Shown here: piece after piece, positions 1 through 5,071 of the stretch | Position numbering within the stretch: position 1 is the first letter of the stretch | Layout of the letters: each line of letters begins with the position of its first letter | DNA from: an uncultured Candidatus Competibacteraceae bacterium | GTDB taxonomy: Bacteria; Pseudomonadota; Gammaproteobacteria; Competibacterales; Competibacteraceae | Direction of reading: 5' to 3' | DNA length: 5,170 nucleotides | Assembly (NCBI GenBank): GCA_937872125.1 | Contig: CALMNY010000247.1 | Coordinates: 1-5,170, forward strand | Notes under the pieces: model-generated | Databases searched by the model: none | Seen by the model: only the letters and a program-made list of their open reading frames with translations | What the model was told of the DNA's origin: nothing | Position numbers and translations under genes: made by a program

Positions 1-1263
1 ATTGATGGCCTCGGCGTGCTGTTCCTGCCGCTGACGGCATTGCTGACGCTGCTGATCCTGCTCTACGCCCAGACGATCCGGCGGGAGCGGCCCGGCGTGC
101 TGGTGGCTGGCATATTGGCGCAGGAAGCGACGCTGATGGGCATGTTCACCGCGCTGAATCTGATGCAGTTCTGGCTGTTTGCGCTGGCCGAAATCATTCC
201 GGTGGCGTTTCTGGTCTGGCGCTGGGGAACCAGCCCAGTGCGCGGGCGGGCGGCCTGGCGGCTGGTCCGCGACCTGTTGAGCGGCCTGGCGGTGCTGCTG
301 GCTGGGATCCTGCTGCTGGGCTGGAATCACGCCGCCGCGACGGGCGGCGGCTGGTCCTTCGAGCTGTCCGCCCTGCTCGCCACGCCCGCATCGCTGGGCC
401 TCCAGTCGTTGATCTTCGTGCTGCTGTTCGGCGGGCTGGCGGTGCGGCTGGCGCTGTTCCCGTTTCACGCCTGGTTCCCGGTCGTGGCCCAGCACGGCAC
501 GGTCGCGGTGGGCCTGGCGCTGCTGGCGGGCGTGAAAGTGGGGGTTTACGCGCTGTTGCGCTTCGTGTTCCCGCTGCTGCCCGCCGCGACCCAGCAGTGG
601 GCCGGCGCGGTGATCGTGCTGGGGCTGGCCGGCATGGGGTACGGCGCGTTGCTCGCCCTGATGCAGAAGGATTTGCGCCGCCTGCTGGCCTTCGCCGTGG
701 TCAGCCACACCGGTGCGCTTATGGTCGGGCTGTTCGCGCTCAATCTGCCCGGGATGCAAGGGGGCCTGCTGCTGAGTCTGAATCTGGGTCTGGCGACGGC
801 TGGGCTGTTTCTGGTCGCCGGGCTGCTGCAACGCCGGCTGGGCGTCACCCGGTTTTACCGCCTGGGCGGACTGTTCGACACGGTCCCTCTGATCGGGCTG
901 ACCTTCCTGGTGGTGGTGCTGGGCAGCATCGCCATGCCCGGCACACCCGGCTTCGAGGCCGCCCATCTGGCGCTGGAAGGCGTGCTCGAAACCTACGGCT
1001 GGGGCGTCGCCACGCTGGCCGCCTCCGGCAACGTGCTGGCGGCGGGCTACCTGCTGTGGTCGTATCAGCGGATTTTTCTGGCCCGCAATCCCAGGAGTTC
1101 GCCGCCGCCTCTGACCGATCTGCGCAACCGGGAACTGGTCATGGCCGCACTGCTGTGCGCGGTGATGGTCAGCGTCGGCCTTTACGCCCATCCGTGGCTG
1201 GAAACGATCAGCGGCGCGGTGGAGAACGTGGCGGGGCTGTTTGAGACAAGCACAGGCCATTGA
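1..1263 (+). CDS. NuoM-like proton-translocating antiporter subunit of complex I, 5' truncated by window edge
   Basis: Integral membrane subunit of the antiporter-like family (proton_antipo_M: NuoL/M/N, MrpA/D), which in respiratory complex I moves protons across the inner membrane. The frame is open from base 1, so the gene begins outside the window. About 420 residues are visible against roughly 500 for NuoM, so some 80-90 N-terminal residues are missing. The first visible residues (IDGLGVLFLPLTALLT) match the DGxSxxF...LTxxL region of NuoM. Further landmarks are PFHAWFP at nt 463-480, the AGVKVGVYALLRF helix around nt 526-564, KDLRRLLAFAVVSHTG at nt 667-714, and MPGTPGF at nt 934-954. The whole product is hydrophobic with many membrane helices. 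Several family-conserved charged residues are altered (see findings), so it may be a divergent or extra NuoM copy, or a subunit of a related complex (Hyf or Mrp type). No nuoN follows. Family assignment is firm; the exact subunit name is less so. Confidence 0.85.
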   Translation: MDGLGVLFLPLTALLTLLILLYAQTIRRERPGVLVAGILAQEATLMGMFTALNLMQFWLFALAEIIPVAFLVWRWGTSPVRGRAAWRLVRDLLSGLAVLLAGILLLGWNHAAATGGGWSFELSALLATPASLGLQSLIFVLLFGGLAVRLALFPFHAWFPVVAQHGTVAVGLALLAGVKVGVYALLRFVFPLLPAATQQWAGAVIVLGLAGMGYGALLALMQKDLRRLLAFAVVSHTGALMVGLFALNLPGMQGGLLLSLNLGLATAGLFLVAGLLQRRLGVTRFYRLGGLFDTVPLIGLTFLVVVLGSIAMPGTPGFEAAHLALEGVLETYGWGVATLAASGNVLAAGYLLWSYQRIFLARNPRSSPPPLTDLRNRELVMAALLCAVMVSVGLYAHPWLETISGAVENVAGLFETSTGH

Positions 1264-1281
1264 CCGCAGTTCAGGGGGCTG

Positions 1282-1305
1282 AGCAGTGTTGTATTGACAA
1301 CAGCT
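1282..1305. promoter_or_regulatory. Second candidate operator over the -35 box
   Basis: TGTTG at 1287-1291 and CAACA at 1298-1302 form a perfect 5-base inverted repeat with a 6-base centre. It extends with a two-base bulge to AGC (1282-1284) and GCT (1303-1305). It overlaps the TTGACA box, so it could be a second antitoxin site or a short hairpin at the end of the upstream transcript. It lacks a following T-run, which argues against an intrinsic terminator. Confidence 0.25.
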
Positions 1306-1322
1306 ACACGAGACCCTAGATT
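1294..1322 (+). promoter_or_regulatory. Sigma-70-like promoter of the toxin-antitoxin operon
   Basis: A perfect -35 box TTGACA lies at 1294-1299. A 17-base spacer separates it from TAGATT at 1317-1322, which matches 4 of 6 bases of the -10 consensus. Transcription should begin near 1329-1331, giving a leader of about 30 bases before the antitoxin ATG at 1359. The promoter starts 31 bases after the stop codon of the NuoM-like gene, so the toxin-antitoxin pair has its own transcription start. Read directly from sequence; activity is inferred. Confidence 0.7.
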
Positions 1323-1342
1323 GTATATTTGTTGTGTATACA
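1322..1342. promoter_or_regulatory. Candidate operator for the antitoxin (TGTATA-N9-TATACA)
   Basis: TGTATA at 1322-1327 and TATACA at 1337-1342 are inverted repeats separated by 9 bases. The right half is itself the 8-base palindrome TGTATACA (1335-1342). The element covers the predicted transcription start, just before the ribosome binding site. DUF1778/TacA antitoxins bind palindromes at their own promoters through ribbon-helix-helix dimers, alone or with toxin, to repress the operon. Placement and symmetry fit that role; binding is inferred. Confidence 0.45.
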
Positions 1343-1347
1343 TTGTT

Positions 1348-1353
1348 GGGAGG
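1348..1353 (+). promoter_or_regulatory. Shine-Dalgarno site fixing the antitoxin start
   Basis: GGGAGG sits 5 bases before ATG 1359. It decides the start in favour of this ATG over the in-frame TTG at 1329, which lies at the predicted transcription start and has no ribosome binding site. Confidence 0.8.
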
Positions 1354-1358
1354 TATTT

Positions 1359-1631
1359 ATGCGCGCCGCCGCCATCAATCTGCGGGCCTTGCCCGAACAG
1401 CGCGATTTGATTGATCGCGCCGCCAGTCTGCTGGGCAAGAACCGTTCGGACTTCATGCTCGAAGCGGCCTGCGAACGCGCGCAGGCGGTGCTGCTCGATC
1501 AAGTGTTCTTTCGGCTGGACGCCGACCAGTTCCAGCGGTTCACCGCCCTGCTCGATGCGCCGCCGAGCGCCAATCCGGGGCTGGAGCGCCTCATGGCCGT
1601 GAAGGCGCCGTGGGACGCCAACCCGGCATGA
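1359..1631 (+). CDS. DUF1778 / TacA-type ribbon-helix-helix antitoxin
   Basis: Antitoxin of a type II toxin-antitoxin pair, 90 residues, the usual size for the family. The N-terminal half (about residues 4-45: INLRALPEQRDLIDRAA, then GKNRSDFMLEAACERA) has the strand-helix-helix pattern of DUF1778 DNA-binding antitoxins, with the typical PEQ...LIDRAA and S-DFML stretches. The C-terminal half (residues 46-80: LLDQVFFRLDADQFQRFTALLDAPPSANPGLERL) matches the segment that in TacA-like proteins wraps around and blocks the acetyltransferase toxin. In this family the N-terminal dimer represses its own operon. It is preceded by a strong promoter, a candidate palindromic operator and a good ribosome binding site. 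Its stop codon overlaps the toxin start (ATGA), so the two products are translationally coupled. The family call is confident; a specific gene name would be a guess. Confidence 0.88.
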   Translation: MRAAAINLRALPEQRDLIDRAASLLGKNRSDFMLEAACERAQAVLLDQVFFRLDADQFQRFTALLDAPPSANPGLERLMAVKAPWDANPA

Positions 1632-2128
1632 GCTTGCGGCTTTCCGCGCCGCGACCGCTGGCGGTCGTCCACCGGCTGGACGAGTTTGCCTGCGGCGAAA
1701 CGGCGTTGGACGAGTGGCTCAAGCGCCGCGCCATGGCCAATCAACTGAGTGGCGCCAGCCGCACCTTTGTCGTGGCCGATCCCGACGACCGCGTGTTCGG
1801 GTATTACGCGCTGGCTGCGGGCGCTGTTGCGCACCAGGAGGCCACTGGCGCCGTGCGCCGCAACATGCCCGACCCGATCCCCGTCATCGTGCTGGCCCGG
1901 CTGGCGGTTGACCGGCGCACGCAAGGCGACAAGTTGGGCGTTGCATTGCTGCGGGACGCTGTCCAGCGCGTGGTTGCGGTGTCGGAAAACGCCGGGGTCA
2001 GGGCGTTGCTCGTCCATGCGCTGAACGACCGCGCCAAACAGTTCTACGAGCACTACGGGTTTCAAGCATCGCCCGTGCATCCGATGACCTTGATGCTGCG
2101 GCTGCAAGCGGTGAAAAGTCCTGACTGA
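1628..2128 (+). CDS. GNAT-family acetyltransferase toxin (TacT/AtaT-like)
   Basis: Toxin of the pair, 166 residues. Characterised members acetylate the amino group of aminoacyl-tRNAs with acetyl-CoA and stop translation. The N-terminus (PLAVVHRLDEFACGETALDEWLKRRA, residues 10-35) is typical of GNAT proteins encoded beside DUF1778. The acetyl-CoA loop is in VLARLAVDRRTQGDKLGVALL (residues 88-108). The C-terminal signature AKQFYEHYGF (136-145) carries a tyrosine at residue 140 in the position of the catalytic tyrosine of TacT. In the Q/R-x-x-G-x-G/A motif the last position is Lys102 rather than Gly/Ala, a possible variation. The ATG at 1628 is chosen over the in-frame GTG at 1610 because it gives the 4-base ATGA overlap usual in these operons. 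No strong separate ribosome binding site is seen (only GGGA, 12 bases upstream), so expression probably depends on coupling to the antitoxin. The reading frame is intact. Confidence 0.88.
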   Translation: MSLRLSAPRPLAVVHRLDEFACGETALDEWLKRRAMANQLSGASRTFVVADPDDRVFGYYALAAGAVAHQEATGAVRRNMPDPIPVIVLARLAVDRRTQGDKLGVALLRDAVQRVVAVSENAGVRALLVHALNDRAKQFYEHYGFQASPVHPMTLMLRLQAVKSPD

Positions 2129-2150
2129 CCAGCCAAGCCAAACGAGTTAA

Positions 2151-2264
2151 ATGAGCGTTATGAAAAATATCCCTCATCCCATTCAATACCAGGGCAGTAA
2201 ACGCAATTTGGCTTCGTTCATCTTGCGATATGCTCCAAAGGGTATCGAACGACTCATTGAACCC
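2151..2264 (+). pseudogene. 5' remnant of a D12-class (Dam-like) DNA adenine methyltransferase
   Basis: The first ~38 codons read MSVMKNIPHPIQYQGSKRNL and continue to ...YAPKGIERLIEP (last codon ends at 2264). PIQYQGSKR-L is the N-terminal signature of D12-class N6-adenine methyltransferases, which bind SAM and methylate adenine in a short target. In intact members RLIEP leads straight into the FAGSG-type SAM loop. Here the homology stops exactly there, and the frame runs on for 27 unrelated codons to a stop at 2346-2348, overlapping the end of parB. The catalytic DPPY region is absent, so the product cannot be an active enzyme. ATG 2160 is an alternative start and neither has a convincing ribosome binding site. 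The segment is visibly more AT-rich than its neighbours, suggesting a foreign source. Likely left by a deletion or insertion at the repeat that follows. Confidence 0.75.
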
Positions 2265-2269
2265 TTATT

Positions 2270-2296
2270 TCTCGTTTCCACGTTCCAGCGTGGGCG
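2270..2296. repeat. Short palindromic element resembling a dispersed gammaproteobacterial repeat
   Basis: CCACG (2278-2282) and CGTGG (2289-2293) are perfect inverted arms around the 6-base loop TTCCAG, preceded by TCTCGTTT and followed by GCG. The sequence looks like a decayed copy of the CGTTCCCACGCTCCAGCGTGGGAA-like half repeats that I recall as scattered in many gammaproteobacterial genomes; that identity is from memory and unverified. It begins a few bases after the methyltransferase homology ends and lies between convergent genes, so it may also act as a weak stem-loop for both transcripts. There is no T-run. Confidence 0.45.
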
Positions 2297-2334
2297 CCAG
2301 ACCAAAATATTCCACGTACCCTATTCCGCCCTGG

Positions 2335-3219
2335 TCAGCCCTCCCTGATCCCCAACCGTTCCAGAATCCCATCGCACTCTTCCAGAGTGGCGAAGCCGAT
2401 TTCAATCCGCCCGCGTCCCCGCCCGGCGTCGTAGCGCAGCCGCACCGGTGCGGTCAACCGTTCGCGCAGCCGTTCCTCCAGCCGGACCAGATCGGGATCG
2501 CGCGGCGTGGCGGTTCGCGGCTGGGACGGGGTCGCCAACAAGGCTCGCCGGCGTTCCAGTTCCCGCACGCTCCATCCTTCACTGGCCGCCTGTTCGGCCA
2601 GCCGAAGCTGCGTTTCGCGCGCCAGACCGAGTAACGCCTTGCCATGACCGGCTTCCAGACGCCCTTCCTCGATCAAACTCTGTACTGCCGCGTCCAGACT
2701 CAACAGCCCCAGCAACTTGCTGATGGCCGACTGGGAGACGCCCAGCAGTTCCGCCAACTGTTCCTGGGTCAGCCCGAATTCCTCGCGCAAGCGCCGCAGC
2801 GCCCGCCCTTCCTCAATCGGATTCAAGTCCCGGCGCAGCAGGTTCTCCACCAGGGCGATGGCGGCGGCGGTTTGATCGTCGGCGGCGCGCACCACCACCG
2901 GCACTTGGGTCAAGCCGGCTCGGTGCGCCGCCTGCCAGCGCATGTGGCCAGCCAGAATTTCATAACTGCCATCCGCCAGCGGTCGCGCCACCAGCGGTTC
3001 GATCACCCCAAACTGGCGAATACTCTGTTCCAGTTCGGCTAAATAGGCGTCGTCAACCCGTTGGCGCGGCTGGTAACGGCCCGGAACGAGCTGGTCGAGA
3101 GCCAGTGGCCGGATGTCGCCGGCGGCGCTACTGTCGCCCGCCAGCAGGCTGCCGTCGAAACTGTGCCCGCCCGCCCCGATCCAGTCGCCAAGGCTTTTCA
3201 GGGACTTGCGGCGACTCAT
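2335..3219 (-). CDS. parB: ParB-family DNA-partition protein
   Basis: Centromere-binding partner of ParA, 294 residues, a normal length. Domains in order: a basic N-terminus (MSRRKSLKSLGDWIGAG) that in ParB proteins contacts ParA; the ParB/Srx-like CTP-binding domain with VPGRYQPR (45-52), GVIEPLVARP (71-80), AGHMRWQAAHRAGL (90-103) and ENLLRRDLNPIEEGRAL (125-141); the KorB-type helix-turn-helix LTQEQLAELLGVSQSAISKL (150-169) for the parS site; and a C-terminal dimerisation domain (about 242-290, RLEERLRERL...RGRIEIGF...ILERLG). The usual GERRxRA motif that binds CTP reads GHMRWQA here. The start ATG overlaps the parA stop by 4 bases (ATGA), and GAGGG lies 7 bases upstream (plus-strand 3227-3231), so the two are co-transcribed and coupled. 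No classical TGTTTCACGTGAAACA parS is present in the window. Confidence 0.92.
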   Translation of the reverse strand: MSRRKSLKSLGDWIGAGGHSFDGSLLAGDSSAAGDIRPLALDQLVPGRYQPRQRVDDAYLAELEQSIRQFGVIEPLVARPLADGSYEILAGHMRWQAAHRAGLTQVPVVVRAADDQTAAAIALVENLLRRDLNPIEEGRALRRLREEFGLTQEQLAELLGVSQSAISKLLGLLSLDAAVQSLIEEGRLEAGHGKALLGLARETQLRLAEQAASEGWSVRELERRRALLATPSQPRTATPRDPDLVRLEERLRERLTAPVRLRYDAGRGRGRIEIGFATLEECDGILERLGIREG

Positions 3220-4424
3220 GCCAGCGCCCTCGTGCGGTCGGCTTCGGCGGCTTCGATGCCGCTGAGAATTTCCTGTTGCCAGAGTTGACGCACCGCCAGC
3301 AGGATTTCCGAGTTGACGCCATCCAGCATCATGATTGCCCGGTTGTAGGTGTCGCGGGAGCCGCGCGGCTGGTCAATCTCGTAGATGCTGAGCTGGTCGC
3401 TGGCCGATTTCTGCAATTCCTTGGTCAGGCCCATGCGGTTGCTGAGAATCAGTTCGCCATACGCGCCGTTGATCACCGCGATGTTGTTCAGCGTCTCAGT
3501 GCTGGCGTCCACCTTGGTCAGCAGGATGTTGAGCCGCTGCACGTTGATCTCCTGCTCGTACAGCCCGCAGACCTGTTCCAGGATGCGGAAGTACTGGACG
3601 CTGGAGGAAATGTCGTACATGTGCGGGACGATGGGCATGAGGATCAGATTGGCAGCGGCAATGGCGTTCAGCGCCAGCATTCCCAGCGAGGGCGGCGTGT
3701 CCACGACAATCACGTCGTAGCGGTCTTCGACGGTCTTCAGCGCCCGGTGCAGCCGCACCGGCGGCGGTCCCAGGATTTCGTTCTGGCGTTCCTCCGGCTG
3801 CGACAGCTTCCAGTCGGTGTATTGCAAAGCCAGCCGCGCCGGCGTCAGGTCCAGATTGTCCCAGTGGGTGCGCTTGATCGCCGTTTCCAGCCGCGCCGGC
3901 GCTTCGGTCAGGGCCGGAAACAGGTCGTCGCCATCATTCAGATCAAGATCGGGAATCAGACCGAAGGCGCCGGTGATGGTGGCCTGGGGGTCGGCGTCCA
4001 CCAGCAGCACCCGGTAGCCTTCGCGCGCCAGGTATTGGGCAAAGTGCAGCGACATGGTGGTTTTCGCCACTCCGCCCTTGAGATTGGAAAACACCACCCG
4101 CACGCAACTCGCCCCCAGCGGGCGGGCGGGACGCTTGCCGATGATTTCGCGGATGCGGTTGACTTCGTTGTAGTTATAGATGCGCCGCTGGATTGAGCCG
4201 GCTTCCACCAGGCGCGGTTCCGGCAACTCGCCGCGCGCTTCCAGATTGCGCAGGTGGTTGGCGGTGCAGCCGGCCAGTGGCGCCGCCCGTTCGATGCCGA
4301 ACTCCGGCAGGGTCTTGACCGAGTGGCGCGCGCCCAGGGCCTCCAGCAGACGCCGTTGCATCTGGCCGCCGCGTTCAGCCGCGTTACGGCACAGAGTTCG
4401 GAAATTGAATCGCATCGCTTGCAT
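3216..4424 (-). CDS. parA: ParA partition ATPase, type Ia with N-terminal helix-turn-helix
   Basis: Walker-type ATPase that moves replicon copies apart on the nucleoid together with ParB, 402 residues. The first ~100 residues form an extra domain: a helix-turn-helix-like stretch (about 43-92, GIERAAPLAGCTANHLRNLE then RRIYNYNEVNRIREI) resembling the MerR-like region of P1/RK2-style ParA proteins, which makes them repressors of their own operon. The ATPase has the deviant Walker A box KGGVAKT (116-122, with the signature lysine at 116), VDADPQAT (142-149) and the Walker B region YDVIVVDTPPSLG (236-248). Chromosomal Soj/ParA proteins are shorter (about 260 residues) and lack this N-terminus, so this form points to a plasmid, secondary chromosome or integrative element. 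ATG 4424 has GGAG 8 bases upstream and is preferred over the Met at residue 4. parB follows with a 4-base overlap. Confidence 0.93.
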   Translation of the reverse strand: MQAMRFNFRTLCRNAAERGGQMQRRLLEALGARHSVKTLPEFGIERAAPLAGCTANHLRNLEARGELPEPRLVEAGSIQRRIYNYNEVNRIREIIGKRPARPLGASCVRVVFSNLKGGVAKTTMSLHFAQYLAREGYRVLLVDADPQATITGAFGLIPDLDLNDGDDLFPALTEAPARLETAIKRTHWDNLDLTPARLALQYTDWKLSQPEERQNEILGPPPVRLHRALKTVEDRYDVIVVDTPPSLGMLALNAIAAANLILMPIVPHMYDISSSVQYFRILEQVCGLYEQEINVQRLNILLTKVDASTETLNNIAVINGAYGELILSNRMGLTKELQKSASDQLSIYEIDQPRGSRDTYNRAIMMLDGVNSEILLAVRQLWQQEILSGIEAAEADRTRALA

Positions 4425-4440
4425 CGGACAGGCTCCGGCA

Positions 4441-4530
4441 ATAAAAAAGAACAGGTTGTTGGTAATTTTATCGCATTTAAGTAAAATTTATACGCACAAA
4501 TAAAAAACAGGCCACTCAATAAAATTGTTG
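4441..4530. promoter_or_regulatory. AT-rich divergent control region of parAB with inverted and direct repeats
   Basis: This stretch is far more AT-rich than its surroundings. AATTTTA (4464-4470) and TAAAATT (4482-4488) are perfect 7-base inverted repeats with 11 bases between. TTTATCGCA (4467-4475) and TTTATACGCA (4487-4496) form an imperfect direct repeat about two helical turns apart. CAAT (4517-4520) and ATTG (4524-4527) flank AAA. The ParA start lies just to the left (4424) on the minus strand. Type Ia ParA proteins repress from such sites, so an operator is the likeliest role; a partition site is also possible. Repeats are seen directly and function is inferred. Confidence 0.5.
4459..4487 (+). 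promoter_or_regulatory. Possible promoter toward the ycgJ-like gene
   Basis: TTGGTA (4459-4464, 4 of 6 bases of the -35 consensus), a 17-base spacer and TAAAAT (4482-4487, 5 of 6 bases of the -10 consensus). It would give a leader of about 175 bases before ATG 4670. Its -10 box is one arm of the inverted repeat whose other arm reads TAAAAT on the minus strand (4470-4465), a -10 candidate for parA, although no good minus-strand -35 is visible at 16-18 bases. Confidence 0.35.
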
Positions 4531-4669
4531 CATGATGGGGTGGTTGTTCAGATAGTCGGGGGTTCAGCAAAAATTCAGGCGTGCCTACCCAGAATGCGCG
4601 CCGAAGTCACAACAAAGCGGGGCGTGACCATGCGGATGGGCCGCCGGGAGCGCCAGCGGGAGCATCAAG
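4531..4669. other. Leader between the par control region and the ycgJ-like gene
   Basis: No gene is supported here. GTCAC (4606-4610) and GTGAC (4624-4628) could form a weak hairpin. GGGAGC occurs twice (4646-4651 and 4658-4663); the second copy supplies the ribosome binding site GGGAG 7 bases before ATG 4670. Confidence 0.4.
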
Positions 4670-5071
4670 ATGAAACTCAAATATTCGTTATTGGGCGTGG
4701 GTTTGTTGCTGGTGGGCGCTGGTCTGACGCCGGCGGTGGCGGATACCTTTCGGCCGGAACGGGGCGTGCGCTGCGATGATGTCGCACAAATCTGTTATGA
4801 CCGGGGTTCGCCCAGCGTGGACTTGACCCGGCAATATTTCGGGCGGGACGCCGCCCGGGCGCTGCGGTGGAGTATGCGGCGGGAAGAGGGTGGGCGGTAC
4901 GATTCCGTGTTCTATCCTGAACCGGGCGTGCGCTGCGACCGCGCCGCCCAGGTTTGTTATAACCGGCGCGGCGACCCGAGTTTCCGGCTAACCCGCGACT
5001 ATCTGGGTTACGACGCCGCTCGCCGCCTGGAGCGGCGGTCTGGCCCGGATTCGGGTTTTTCAAACCGCTAA
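4670..5071 (+). CDS. Small secreted protein of the YcgJ (Fels-1 prophage protein-like) type
   Basis: 133 residues, function unknown. Residues 1-24 are a clear signal peptide (MKLKYS, a hydrophobic core, then the cleavage motif AVA before Asp25), so the protein is exported to the periplasm or beyond. The mature part contains two copies of one unit. Unit 1 (about 27-66) has F-x-P-x-x-G-V-R-C-D-x-x-A-Q-x-C-Y-D-R and then LTRQYFGRDAARAL. Unit 2 (about 81-120) has the same C-D-x-x-A-Q-x-C-Y-N-R core and LTRDYLGYDAARRL. The cysteines (35 and 42; 89 and 96) keep C-x6-C spacing in both units and could form disulfides outside the cytoplasm. The pattern GVxCD...C...LTxxYLGxxAAxxL matches what I recall of E. 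coli YcgJ and its prophage relatives. GGGAG lies 7 bases before the start. It is divergent from parAB, and nothing in its sequence suggests a role in partition. Confidence 0.78.
   Translation: MKLKYSLLGVGLLLVGAGLTPAVADTFRPERGVRCDDVAQICYDRGSPSVDLTRQYFGRDAARALRWSMRREEGGRYDSVFYPEPGVRCDRAAQVCYNRRGDPSFRLTRDYLGYDAARRLERRSGPDSGFSNR

Noticed and set aside
597..1244. Long open frame (+2 relative to the NuoM-like gene) of 215 codons
   Set aside because: It lies wholly inside the NuoM-like gene, is rich in Arg, Gly and Ala as expected of a shifted high-GC frame, and shows no recognisable domain.
1329..1358. Upstream TTG start for the antitoxin
   Set aside because: It sits at the predicted transcription start with no ribosome binding site; ATG 1359 has GGGAGG 5 bases upstream and matches the family N-terminus.
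1499..2107. Minus-strand open frame of 202 codons opposite the toxin-antitoxin pair
   Set aside because: It is antisense to two clearly recognised genes with matching domains and overlaps; its composition is that of a shadow frame.
2276..2294. Classical parS site
   Set aside because: Only a CACGT core is present; the flanks do not form the TGTTTCACGTGAAACA palindrome.
2265..2348. The methyltransferase frame's C-terminal tail as a genuine short protein
   Set aside because: The 27 codons after RLIEP show no similarity to the family and run through the hairpin and into the end of parB.
3105..4196. Plus-strand open frame of 363 codons opposite parA
   Set aside because: Long only because high-GC antisense frames lack stops; it is His/Gln/Arg-rich without any motif, while the minus strand encodes a textbook ParA.
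4441..4530. Iteron-type replication origin or CRISPR-like array
   Set aside because: There are only two imperfect direct repeats, no adjacent rep gene, and no regular repeat-spacer pattern.
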